Part shown: piece after piece, positions 43,932 through 52,497 of the stretch
Layout: the number at the start of each line of letters is the position of its first letter
How positions within the stretch are numbered: position 1 is the stretch's first letter
NCBI GenBank assembly: GCA_021156365.1
Contig: JAJNDK010000005.1
Location: 248,001 to 312,000 of the forward strand
Source: Bacteroidota bacterium
GTDB lineage: Bacteria; Bacteroidota; Bacteroidia; B-17B0; Aurantibacillaceae
Direction of reading: 5' to 3'
Length of the DNA stretch: 64,000 bases
Position numbers and translations under genes: made by a program
Notes under the pieces: model-generated
Database searches by the model: none
What the model saw: only the letters and a program-made list of their open reading frames with translations
What the model was told of the DNA's origin: nothing

Positions 43932-46900
43932 GTGCTCCGATACCTTAAAATAATTATCCTTTTTGTTTTGTTGTGCAAAGTGGGAGCTGCTCAAACCGGT
44001 TCACAACGACTTGCTTATTATAAAAACAATGCCGACACCCTTTTCCTCGATTCGCTGACATTGGTACCCGGCACACTTCAGCTGAGCATCAACGGGAAGC
44101 CGGTGGACACCAGCGATTATAAAGTGAACAAAGAACGGCATTATGTGGTCTTCAAAAAGAAGAATATCCTGGCAGCAGATACCGACAGCATCCGTGTAGC
44201 ATACAAAGTGTTTCCCATCAATTTTGAAAAGAAACAATTCAAACGAAACATCAACGATCTGAATTCCGACCAAAGCCTGAAGCCCAATCCCTTCACGATC
44301 CACTACAACGCTCAAAAACCGGTGACGCCCGTTTTCCAGAACGACGGACTGACCAAGAACGGAAGTGTTTCGCGGGGCATCAGCTTCGGGAATAACCAGG
44401 ATGTGGTGGTCAATTCGAATCTGAACCTGCAGGTAGCGGGGAAACTAAGTAAGGATATTGACCTGGTGCTGGCAGCTACCGACAATAACATTCCCATTCA
44501 GCCCGACGGAAATACACAGCAATTGCAGGAGTTCGATAAGGTATTTATCCAACTGAACGATCAGAGCTCGAAGATCATTATGGGAGATTTCCAGCTGAGT
44601 CGTCCCCAGAGTTATTTCCTGAACTTTTATAAACGTACGCAGGGTTTGTATGTAGAAAATGTATACCTGCTCGATTCGCTGGACAAGAACAAACCAAAAC
44701 TGACCAGCAAAGTTTCCGGTGCGATCTCGCGCGGGAAATTCGCCCGCAACGTGATACAGGGGATCGAAAACAACCAGGGTCCCTACCGGCTGAGAGGTGC
44801 CGACAACGAATTGTTTATCATCGTCCTTTCGGGAACTGAAAAAGTATATATCGATGGGAAGCTGGTACAGCGCGGACAGGAGAATGAGTACGTGATCGAT
44901 TACAATACATCGGAGATCACCTTCACTGCCCGGCAGATCATCACGAAAGATAAACGGATCACGATCGAATTCCAGTATTCGGAGCGGAACTACAACCGTT
45001 CTTTGTATTATGTAAGTGAAGAATACAGCAATAACAAACTGAAGCTCGGTTTCCATCTCTTCAGCGAGCAGGACAACAAGAACAAGCCTTTCCAGCAGGA
45101 GCTGAGCAATGATCAAAAACGTTTGCTGCGCGATATCGGCGACACACTGAACCTCGCGGTGACAGATGGCGCTCAGACAGCCGTTTTTAATACTACCGAA
45201 GTTTTTTACCAGCGGAAAGACACAACAGTAACAAGTGGCACCTATGCTATTTATGAATATTCCACAGCACCGGATACCGCTTACCGTGTACGTTTCAGCT
45301 ATGTGGGTGAAGGTGGCGGGAATTACAGGCAGATCCAGAGCCTGGCCAACGGGAAAGTGTACCGCTGGTTTGAGCCGGTAGCAGGAATCCGGCAGGGAAA
45401 TTACGAACCGGTGATCGTGCTGGTGACCCCGAAGAAAAAACAAATGATGATCGTAAATGGTGACTATACCTTTACGGAAGACAGGAAGCTGATATGGGAA
45501 GGCGCTTATACAAAAAACGACATCAACACCTTTTCTCCCCACGACGCAAAGGATGACAAAGGTTATGGGGGAAGGGTGCTTTTCAACAACCTGATCAAAG
45601 TGGGCAAAAGAGATTCGACCGGTCAAACAAAAACAAAACTGATAACGAACCTCGCTTATGAATACCTGGATAAAAATTTCTCACAGATCGAACGTTTCCG
45701 CTCCGTGGAATTTACGCGTGACTGGAACCGTAATTCGGATTCGGTCAAAAACATGCAACACATCGTTGGCCTGCAGGCCGGTTTCCAAAACAAAAAGGCA
45801 AAAACACTCTACACACTGAACGGGTTTGTAGAAGAGGGAAATTATCTCGGCTTGCGTCATCAGCTGGAAAATAATTACAACCTCGGAAAGCTGAAGATCC
45901 AGTTCAATCCTTCTTTCCTTAGTTCGGATAATGCCATCAATAAAAACCTCACACAGTTTTACCGACACAAATCACGGGTGTCGCAGCAGATAAAAAAGAT
46001 CGTGCTCGCCTACACGGATGAGATGGAGCAAAACAGCTTCCATTATCAATCGAAAGACTCATTGCTCGCAAGAAGCTATTCTTTCTGGGAACGTGAGGGA
46101 AGCATCGAGAGCGCCGACACTGCAGGTAACACCTATAAAATTTTCTACCGGGAGCGGACAGATAAACGCGCATTCAAAAACAACCTGAAGCCTGTGGCCT
46201 ACGCACAAAATTACGGGGCCAGCGCCAATATCAACAGCCTGAAGAATCATCCTATCCGCACGACCATCATTTACCGCCAGCTGCGGATCCTTGATTCCAC
46301 CCTTATCAGCAACCAGCCGGATAATACCTTGCTAAGCCGACTGGAATATTCGCCGCGGCTCGTAAAAGGTTTTATACAGGCCAATCTTTTTTATGAGATC
46401 GGTTACGGGCTGGAGCAGAAAAAAGAATATTCCTATGTGCAGGTAGCGGCAGGACAGGGACAATACTTCTGGAACGATTACAACGGGAATGGGATCAAAG
46501 AGCTGAACGAATTTGAGATCGCGCAGTATACCGACCAGGCTGTTTTTATAAAAGTATACACGCCTACCAACAACTATGTGAAAGCCGCCCACAACCAGTT
46601 CAGTGGCAGTTTATATTTGCGGCCTTCCGTTTTCAGCAAAACAGATTCGAAGAAAATTGTGAAGCTCGTCGGCCGCTTCTCTACACAAACAGTTTACCGT
46701 TCCGACAACAAATCGCTGGAAGATCCGGACAAACAGGTATACAATCCCTTCGATACACGGATCAACGATAGCCTACTCATTACTACTAACTCTTCCTTCC
46801 GGCAGGCCCTGTTCTTCAACCAGAATTCGGCGGTGGGCGGATTTGATTACAATTATCAAGATAACAAAAGCAAACAATTATTAGTGAACGGACTTGAAAG

Positions 46901-47432
46901 CAGGAATCATGTTACGCACGAACTGCATACACGCATTAATATCACCAAAGCATTCGGTCTCTTCACTTCCTCCACGCTTGGCAATAAGAAAACCAATTCC
47001 CTGTACCTCTCCAACCGGAATTATGACATTGAATATTATGAAGTGGAGCCCAAGCTGGTATTCCAGCCCAATACCTCTTTCCGGATCGGGCTTGGGTATA
47101 AGCGCAGCGAAAAACAAAATTCGAAAACACACGGAGGTGAGCGGGCAGGCATTGATGATATCCTGTTCGAAATGAAATTCAACAAGCTCAACAAAGGCAG
47201 CTTTACCATGCGTGCGGATTATTTGCTGATTGCATACAGCGGCGAGCAAAACTCTCCCGTTGCTTTTGAAATGCTGAGCTCTCTAAAAGCGGGACAAAAC
47301 ATTACCTGGAGCATGCAGTATCAGCAAAACCTCAACTCTTACCTTCAGATCAGCTTTAATTATGACGGGCGTAAAACACCAAATACCAAAATCATTCACA
47401 TTGGCGGGGCGCAGGTGCGTGCTTTCTTTTAA
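43932..47432 (+). CDS. Large conserved outer-membrane protein of unknown function
   Basis: 1166 aa starting with GTG. Signal peptide about 1-20 (ILFVLLCKVGAAQ). The N-terminal 350 residues have Ig-like or bacterial surface-domain segments, including KPVDTSDYKVNKERHYVVF and the repeat-like YIDGKLVQRGQENEYVIDY then SEITFTARQIITKDKRITIEFQY. The rest (about 360-1166) is rich in alternating strands and aromatic girdle residues and ends with a barrel-like strand (KIIHIGGAQVRAFF, C-terminal Phe), as in outer-membrane beta-barrels. No TonB box or plug domain was recognised. It precedes a surface-glycan gene set, from which a fold-back repeat separates it. Function unknown. Confidence 0.8.
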   Translation: MLRYLKIIILFVLLCKVGAAQTGSQRLAYYKNNADTLFLDSLTLVPGTLQLSINGKPVDTSDYKVNKERHYVVFKKKNILAADTDSIRVAYKVFPINFEKKQFKRNINDLNSDQSLKPNPFTIHYNAQKPVTPVFQNDGLTKNGSVSRGISFGNNQDVVVNSNLNLQVAGKLSKDIDLVLAATDNNIPIQPDGNTQQLQEFDKVFIQLNDQSSKIIMGDFQLSRPQSYFLNFYKRTQGLYVENVYLLDSLDKNKPKLTSKVSGAISRGKFARNVIQGIENNQGPYRLRGADNELFIIVLSGTEKVYIDGKLVQRGQENEYVIDYNTSEITFTARQIITKDKRITIEFQYSERNYNRSLYYVSEEYSNNKLKLGFHLFSEQDNKNKPFQQELSNDQKRLLRDIGDTLNLAVTDGAQTAVFNTTEVFYQRKDTTVTSGTYAIYEYSTAPDTAYRVRFSYVGEGGGNYRQIQSLANGKVYRWFEPVAGIRQGNYEPVIVLVTPKKKQMMIVNGDYTFTEDRKLIWEGAYTKNDINTFSPHDAKDDKGYGGRVLFNNLIKVGKRDSTGQTKTKLITNLAYEYLDKNFSQIERFRSVEFTRDWNRNSDSVKNMQHIVGLQAGFQNKKAKTLYTLNGFVEEGNYLGLRHQLENNYNLGKLKIQFNPSFLSSDNAINKNLTQFYRHKSRVSQQIKKIVLAYTDEMEQNSFHYQSKDSLLARSYSFWEREGSIESADTAGNTYKIFYRERTDKRAFKNNLKPVAYAQNYGASANINSLKNHPIRTTIIYRQLRILDSTLISNQPDNTLLSRLEYSPRLVKGFIQANLFYEIGYGLEQKKEYSYVQVAAGQGQYFWNDYNGNGIKELNEFEIAQYTDQAVFIKVYTPTNNYVKAAHNQFSGSLYLRPSVFSKTDSKKIVKLVGRFSTQTVYRSDNKSLEDPDKQVYNPFDTRINDSLLITTNSSFRQALFFNQNSAVGGFDYNYQDNKSKQLLVNGLESRNHVTHELHTRINITKAFGLFTSSTLGNKKTNSLYLSNRNYDIEYYEVEPKLVFQPNTSFRIGLGYKRSEKQNSKTHGGERAGIDDILFEMKFNKLNKGSFTMRADYLLIAYSGEQNSPVAFEMLSSLKAGQNITWSMQYQQNLNSYLQISFNYDGRKTPNTKIIHIGGAQVRAFF

Positions 47433-47435
47433 TAA

Positions 47436-47531
47436 GATTGGGCTAAAGCCGTATTATTTTGCACATTATCAGCCCCGGCCTTAAGGCCGGGGCTTGTTTA
47501 GATAGGGGAACGTATGGGCTTCAGCCCAATC
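47436..47531. repeat. Nested inverted-repeat element with GC-rich central hairpin
   Basis: The outer arms GATTGGGCTAAAGCC (47436-47450) and GGGCTTCAGCCCAATC (47516-47531) are inverted copies with one or two differences. Inside, 47471-47494 is a perfect 24-bp palindrome of the form AGCCCCGGCC / GGCCGGGGCT around TTAA. The element begins 3 bp after the stop of the 1166-aa gene and may also act as its 3' hairpin. Confidence 0.85.
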
Positions 47532-47548
47532 AGGCAATAATTATTTCG

Positions 47549-47556
47549 TACTTTTG
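47549..47556 (+). promoter_or_regulatory. -7 element before the glycosyltransferase gene set
   Basis: TACTTTTG, a TAnnTTTG match, ending 8 bp before the ATG at 47565 and 17 bp after the nested repeat. Transcripts would have a leader of only a few bases. Confidence 0.45.
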
Positions 47557-47564
47557 CCCTGCTT

Positions 47565-48323
47565 ATGCAAAACCTCTCTATCGTCATAATTACCTTCAAC
47601 GAAGAAAAGAACATCGGAAGATGCCTTGAATCTGTAAAGGATGTAGCCGACGATATTGTAGTGCTGGATTCCTTTTCAACAGACCGGACAGAAGCTATCT
47701 GCAGATCGTACAGCAAGGTGCAATTCATTCAGCGGGCCTGGGAAGGTTATTCGGCCAGCAAGAATTTTGCAAACGAACAGGCGAAATACGATTGGATCCT
47801 TTCATTGGATGCAGACGAAGCGCTGAACGATGAGCTGATCAGCATACTACAGGACTTAAAAAGAACAGATTCCCTGCACACCTATTCTTTTAACCGGCTT
47901 ACGAATTACTGCGGCACCTGGATCAAACACAGCGGCTGGTATCCCGATAAAAAACTGCGACTGTTTAACCGCAGTAAAAGCAAATGGGAAGGCACTATCC
48001 ATGAAGAGCTTTCTGTTCCTGCGGGCGAACAGGTAAAACACATCAACCAGGATATTTTGCATTACAGCTATTACACATTGGATGATCACCTGAAGCAGAT
48101 CGAAAAATTTACCGACATCGCTTCGAAGGACCTGTATGCGCGTGGAAAAAAGCCCGCAGCCTACAAGCTCTGGCTGAATACCATTGCCAAATTCATCAGT
48201 TATTATTTTTTGCACCTCGGATTTTTGGATGGTGCTGCCGGATTTTCCATTGCACGTTATTCTGCCTGGGCCACCTGGCTGAAATACAGAAAAACAAGAG
48301 ACCTGTTCAAACATGCCAACTAA
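47565..48323 (+). CDS. Family 2 glycosyltransferase, WaaE/KdtX-like
   Basis: 252-aa GT-A glycosyltransferase. Start IVIITFNEEKNIGRCLESV and WEGYSASKNFANEQA, then the metal-binding DxD in WILSLDADEAL, followed by KLRLFNRSKSKWEGTIHEEL. The order and the C-terminal YYFLHLGFLDGAAGF match the WaaE/KdtX group that adds a glucose or related sugar to the lipopolysaccharide core. Cytoplasmic side of the inner membrane. It overlaps the next gene by 11 bp, so translation is coupled in an operon with three further genes. Confidence 0.88.
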   Translation: MQNLSIVIITFNEEKNIGRCLESVKDVADDIVVLDSFSTDRTEAICRSYSKVQFIQRAWEGYSASKNFANEQAKYDWILSLDADEALNDELISILQDLKRTDSLHTYSFNRLTNYCGTWIKHSGWYPDKKLRLFNRSKSKWEGTIHEELSVPAGEQVKHINQDILHYSYYTLDDHLKQIEKFTDIASKDLYARGKKPAAYKLWLNTIAKFISYYFLHLGFLDGAAGFSIARYSAWATWLKYRKTRDLFKHAN

Positions 48324-49323
48324 GCTGCACATATTGATCAGCAGGACCGACAGTATTGGTGATGTAGTACTTACACTGCCCATGGCCGGCGTATTGAAAA
48401 AAAAATTCCCGGAGACACGGATCGTTTTTCTTGGGAGGAATTATACACAGGATGTGGTGAATACTTCCGGCTTCGTGGATGAATTTATCAGTTACGATGA
48501 ATTGCAGAAATTAAGCGAAACAGAACAGGTACAAAAGATCCGTTCCTTACAGCTCACACACTGCATACATGTATTTCCCCGGAAAGATGTGGCAAAGCTG
48601 ATGAAAAAAGCAAAGGTGGAAGTCCGGATCGGGACCACCAATCGTGCATGGCATTGGCTCAGCTGCAACAAGCTGGTGAAACTTTCGCGGAAAAATTCGG
48701 ATCTGCACGAATCGCAGCTGAACCTCAAATTATTGAAACCATTCGGGATAGATGAAGAAATTTCATTAATTGAAATGCCCGTGTATTACGGATTCAAAGC
48801 TAAAGGAGAGATCCCTGCAGATATAAAAAACCTGCTTTCATCCACAAAGAAAAATATTATTCTGCATCCTAAATCGCAAGGCAGCGGGCGCGAGTGGGGC
48901 CTGGAGAATTTCGGAAGACTGGTAGAGCTACTTCCTGCAGATGCATACAATGTGTTTGTTTCGGGGACAGCCAAAGAGAAAATTTTAGTACAGCCTTTGC
49001 TGGACAAATACCCCTCTCTTATCGATCTGTGTGGTAAGGTGACCTTATCGCAATTCATCGCTTTTATTGGCGCTGCCGATGCGTTGGTAGCTGCCAGTAC
49101 CGGCCCCCTGCATATTTCAGCAGCACTGGGCAACTACGCGATCGGTCTTTTTCCTTCTGTACGTCCCATGCATCCAGGCAGGTGGAAACCGGTGGGCATA
49201 CATACATATGTGGTGATGATGAAAGAAGATTGTATGGTATGCGCAGGGAAACCTAATTGTGTATGTGATTCCAATAAAGAAGCGGAAGAAGTAAAAAGTA
49301 TCCTGGAAAAGATCAAAAAATAA
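48313..49323 (+). CDS. Family 9 glycosyltransferase (heptosyltransferase-like)
   Basis: 336-aa GT-B enzyme of the ADP-heptose:LPS heptosyltransferase family. Marks are LISRTDSIGDVVLTLPMAGVLKKKFP at the start (positions 6-31), NIILHPKSQGSGREWGLENFGRL, and the donor-site ADALVAASTGPLHISAALG with LFPSVRPMHPGRW. The C-terminal MVCAGKPNCVCDS carries three Cys. Acts on a core-like or other surface glycan. Overlaps the previous gene by 11 bp; the next begins 1 bp after its stop. Confidence 0.9.
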   Translation: MPTKLHILISRTDSIGDVVLTLPMAGVLKKKFPETRIVFLGRNYTQDVVNTSGFVDEFISYDELQKLSETEQVQKIRSLQLTHCIHVFPRKDVAKLMKKAKVEVRIGTTNRAWHWLSCNKLVKLSRKNSDLHESQLNLKLLKPFGIDEEISLIEMPVYYGFKAKGEIPADIKNLLSSTKKNIILHPKSQGSGREWGLENFGRLVELLPADAYNVFVSGTAKEKILVQPLLDKYPSLIDLCGKVTLSQFIAFIGAADALVAASTGPLHISAALGNYAIGLFPSVRPMHPGRWKPVGIHTYVVMMKEDCMVCAGKPNCVCDSNKEAEEVKSILEKIKK

Positions 49324-49324
49324 C

Positions 49325-49963
49325 ATGCAGGGAATTAAGAACATCATTTTCGATCTGGGCGGGGTATTGCTGAATCTCGATTATGGCCTGACACGGAAAC
49401 AATTTGAACAATTAGGTGTAGGGAATTTTGACGCAATCTATTCGCAGGCGCAGCAGGAACAACTCTTTGACCTGTATGAAACAGGAAAGATCGGGAACAC
49501 TGAATTCATCAAGGGGCTGAAAAAACTATTGCCGGAAAACACCGCAGAAGGATCGATCATTGATGCCTGGAATGCCATGTTGCTGGACTTTCCGGAAAAC
49601 AATCTGCATTTGCTCCGCGAGCTGAAAAGCCGGTACCGGATCTTTCTTTTGAGCAATACAAATGAATTGCATATCCAGGGGTTCGAAAAAATAATCGCTG
49701 AACAGCATTGCCTGGCAGGTTTGGGATCCCTGTTTGAACAAACGTATTACTCCTCGCGTATTGGCTATCGGAAACCGGATGCTGCGATCTTTGAATATGT
49801 GCTGGAGCAGAACGGGCTGGATAAAAAAGAAACCCTGTTCTTTGACGACTCTATACAGCATATAGAAGGCGCTTCCGGTGTTGGCATAAAAGCTATATTT
49901 GTAAAAAAACCACTGAGCATAACTGATTTTTTTGATGCATCCTATAATCTGATCGAACCATGA
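49325..49963 (+). CDS. HAD family phosphatase, YihX-like
   Basis: 212-aa HAD-IA hydrolase. Motif I NIIFDLGGVLL with nucleophile Asp10 (the usual second Asp is Gly, as in the YihX glucose-1-phosphate phosphatase group), motif II LLSNTNELH, motif III RKPDAAIFEYV, motif IV LFFDDSIQHIEGA. It may remove phosphate from a sugar-phosphate intermediate in the same pathway as its glycosyltransferase neighbours, but specificity cannot be read. It starts 1 bp after the GT9 stop and its end overlaps the SDR start by 4 bp (ATGA). Confidence 0.9.
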   Translation: MQGIKNIIFDLGGVLLNLDYGLTRKQFEQLGVGNFDAIYSQAQQEQLFDLYETGKIGNTEFIKGLKKLLPENTAEGSIIDAWNAMLLDFPENNLHLLRELKSRYRIFLLSNTNELHIQGFEKIIAEQHCLAGLGSLFEQTYYSSRIGYRKPDAAIFEYVLEQNGLDKKETLFFDDSIQHIEGASGVGIKAIFVKKPLSITDFFDASYNLIEP

Positions 49964-50748
49964 ATTTAGACCTGAAAAACAAACGCGCATTGGTATGTGG
50001 AAGTACACAAGGCATAGGCAAAGCGATTGCACTGGAGCTGGCACTAATGGGAGCCAACGTAACACTGGTGGCCCGCAACGAAGAATCGCTTAAAAAAGTA
50101 AAGGCAGAATTAAATACCGATAAAGGCCAACAGCATGGTTACATCGCTGTTGATTTTTCGAAACCAGATGAAGTTAAAAAACTGGCCGATCATTACATCG
50201 AGCGCCAGGGAACCGTAAATATTTTAGTGAACAACACCGGTGGGCCTGCAGCAGGACCCATCACGAATGCACAGCCGGAAGAGTTTCTGAGTGCCTTCAA
50301 CAATCATTTATTGTGCAATCATTTATTGGCGCAGGCCTGTCTTGATGGCATGAAACGATCGGGTTACGGACGTATCATCAATATCATTTCCACTTCCGTG
50401 AAGATCCCGCTGAAGGGACTGGGCGTTTCCAATACCATCCGTGCGGCTGTTGCCAACTGGGCAAAAACACTCTCTAATGAAGTTGCTTCATTCGGTATCA
50501 CGGTGAACAATGTATTACCGGGAGCTACTAATACGGTTCGCTTAAGCGGCATCATGGAAAATAAATCACAACGCACCGGCACTCCGATGGACGAAGTGAA
50601 AAACGAAATGCTGCATGAAATTCCGGCAGGCCGTTTTGCAGAAGCGTACGAAATAGCCAATGCCGTTGCCTTCCTGGCCTCCCCTGCTGCTTCCTACATC
50701 ACGGGTATCAATGTGCCTGTAGACGGAGGAAGAACAGGTAGTTTGTGA
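49960..50748 (+). CDS. Atypical short-chain dehydrogenase/reductase (FabG-like fold without the usual Tyr-Lys pair)
   Basis: 262-aa SDR protein. The cofactor motif GSTQGIGKAIALEL (14-27) and NILVNNTGGP (88-97) are good. Ser144/Ser146 stand where the catalytic Ser would be (INIISTSVK). The normal YxxxK is absent: alignment with FabG puts Ser157 and Arg161 in GVSNTIRAAVANWAKTL. Such atypical BKR-like SDRs are known as a subgroup with an incomplete catalytic tetrad. C-terminal ASYITGINVPVDGGRTGSL is standard. Last gene of the four-gene set, with a 4-bp overlap; reaction unknown. Confidence 0.9.
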   Translation: MNLDLKNKRALVCGSTQGIGKAIALELALMGANVTLVARNEESLKKVKAELNTDKGQQHGYIAVDFSKPDEVKKLADHYIERQGTVNILVNNTGGPAAGPITNAQPEEFLSAFNNHLLCNHLLAQACLDGMKRSGYGRIINIISTSVKIPLKGLGVSNTIRAAVANWAKTLSNEVASFGITVNNVLPGATNTVRLSGIMENKSQRTGTPMDEVKNEMLHEIPAGRFAEAYEIANAVAFLASPAASYITGINVPVDGGRTGSL

Positions 50749-51184
50749 TACTTACCCGCAAAGGCACGCGAGTTTTACGCAAAGAGCACGAAGGCTGTTC
50801 TGTTGATCTAGTCATTGTTATGACAAGATATTACTGACGCAATATATTCTTTGTGTTCTTCGCCTCGTATCCATTTGCGCCTCCTTTGCGGTAAAAAAAT
50901 ATCCGAAAGAATTAGCTAAATGGAAACAGGTTTTCATTGGCACATCCTTTGTTTTTGCCGGTAGCGGATCATTTCTTCGTTTTTCCCCACATTGCTTCCC
51001 AATTGCAAAAAAGGTCGAAACCCTCACAGATAAAGGCTTTCCATCCTTTGCTATACTGCAAATTAACAAGGCTCTGTTTACAAGTTAAGCGTTACAATAA
51101 AGGCGTGCGCGATTTTTGAAATAGTTTTGCTATACTCATAAAATGTTCTATATTCATATAAACATACTATTAATATAACGTTCT
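50749..51184. other. Intergenic region with a fold-back repeat
   Basis: 436 bp. The left part (50752-50894) is an inverted-repeat element. The remainder is AT-rich leader DNA of the barrel gene at 51185. An 83-codon minus-strand frame (50818-51069) covers the repeat arm and has no family features, so it is not called. Confidence 0.65.
50752..50894. repeat. Fold-back repeat of the CGCAAAG family
   Basis: The left arm (TTACCCGCAAAGGCACGCGA, then TTTTACGCAAAGAGCACGAAG) pairs imperfectly with the right arm (TTTGTGTTCTTCGCCTCG, then ATTTGCGCCTCCTTTGCGG and TAA), around a loop of roughly 50 bp. It starts 3 bp after the SDR stop. A different sequence from the GCCGCAGATT and CCCGATAG families. Confidence 0.75.
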
Positions 51185-52483
51185 ATGAAAGTAAAATCTA
51201 TGTTAAACCAAGGGGCTGCAATATCTGTATTGTTCATGGCATCAACTGCCACACTTAGCTATGCCCAGGATCAGCCTGTCAAACATATGCCCTCTCTGAC
51301 GATTGGTGTAAGTGCGATCAAGTTTACGGGAGATGTCGGTAAACAAACCGATGTGAGCCCTCTGCTCGACACCCGCTTCGGATACTACCTAGCCATAGAA
51401 CAACGTTTCGGAAAAATATTAGGCGTTTCCATCGGTGGTATGTATGGCAAGATGGCCGGCACCGACAATACAAAAAATTCACACCTCAATTTCGAGTCGA
51501 AAATAATCCAGGGAGAACTTCTCCTCACCGCCAACTTTGATAAGATCATGAAGAATGATCCGAGTGTATCACCTTTTATCAATGCCGGGATCGGGTATAT
51601 GATGTTTGATCCGTATGGCGATATCAAAAAGGGAGATTCGCTTTATCATTACTGGACAGATGGCTCCATCCGCAATCAGACGGAAACCGGGACGAACCAG
51701 CTTACCGCTTCTGTTGTTCGCCGCGATTATAGCTATGAAACGCAGCTGAAAGATTCCGCAACCAATTACACACGTGCCACACTGGTAGTGCCTGTAGGTG
51801 GTGGTATCAATTTCCATATCGGTGAGCGCTGGGTGGCTTCTATTGGTGCTAACTATATGATCTGCCTGAGCGACTATGTGGATAATTACAAAAAAGGCGG
51901 CAATGATAGTTATGTGCAGGCCAACGTAGGCATTCAATATGAATTCAGGAAAAAAGCCAAATCGACCACAGAAGAAATTGATTTTAATGAGGTAGATCAG
52001 ATCGACAACGATGGCGATGGTGTAGGTGATCATAAAGACAGATGTCTTGGAACGCCTAGAGGTGTATTGGTAGATTCGCATGGCTGCCCTTTCGATACGG
52101 ATGAGGACGGAGTAGCGGATTACCTGGACAAAGAGCCGAAAAGTAAAAAAGGTGCAAAAGTGGACGGCTACGGAATGACCATCAATGAGAGCGAAATGGC
52201 CAAACACCAGCTCGAATGGGATGCAATAGCAGAGGAACGCAGCGATAAATTCAATGAAGCGCCGAGCCTTGGATACCTGAAAGAGGTAGAGAACAAATCC
52301 AAAGCAACTACAAAAGCAAATGCAAACACCATTCCTGCCGACCTGAGATCTGCAGATATTAACGCAGACGGATACATTTCCGCCGATGAAATTACAAAGA
52401 CAATAGATGCATTCTTTGAAGGAACCAATGACTTTACGGTTGATATGATCAACCAGCTCATTGATTACTTCTTTGAGCAGTAA
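51185..52483 (+). CDS. Outer-membrane barrel protein with TSP3 repeats and EF-hand-like C-terminus
   Basis: 432 aa with signal peptide (about 1-27, ending LSYAQD). Residues 30-258 are an OmpA-like barrel with amphipathic strands (SLTIGVSAIKFTGDVG, INAGIGYMMFDPY, LVVPVGGGINFHIG). TSP3 calcium-binding segments follow (about 265-320: DNDGDGVGDHKDRC, DTDEDGVADYLD). After a charged linker an EF-hand-like loop DINADGYISADEI (about 390-402) and two helices (FTVDMINQLIDYFFEQ) end the protein. It lacks an OmpA peptidoglycan-binding domain. The barrel is clearly paralogous to that of the gene at 53993 (shared YHYWxDGSIxN, RDYxYET and VPxGGG). It is the first gene of a three-gene module. Confidence 0.85.
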   Translation: MKVKSMLNQGAAISVLFMASTATLSYAQDQPVKHMPSLTIGVSAIKFTGDVGKQTDVSPLLDTRFGYYLAIEQRFGKILGVSIGGMYGKMAGTDNTKNSHLNFESKIIQGELLLTANFDKIMKNDPSVSPFINAGIGYMMFDPYGDIKKGDSLYHYWTDGSIRNQTETGTNQLTASVVRRDYSYETQLKDSATNYTRATLVVPVGGGINFHIGERWVASIGANYMICLSDYVDNYKKGGNDSYVQANVGIQYEFRKKAKSTTEEIDFNEVDQIDNDGDGVGDHKDRCLGTPRGVLVDSHGCPFDTDEDGVADYLDKEPKSKKGAKVDGYGMTINESEMAKHQLEWDAIAEERSDKFNEAPSLGYLKEVENKSKATTKANANTIPADLRSADINADGYISADEITKTIDAFFEGTNDFTVDMINQLIDYFFEQ

Positions 52484-52497
52484 CTAAATAAAAAACC

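Noticed and set aside
44445-45626. 393-codon minus-strand frame inside the 1166-aa gene
   Set aside because: Long, but the opposite strand encodes a coherent outer-membrane protein with signal peptide; the antisense product has no recognisable domain.
50818-51069. 83-codon minus-strand frame between the SDR and barrel genes
   Set aside because: Part of it is the arm of the CGCAAAG fold-back repeat; no independent support.
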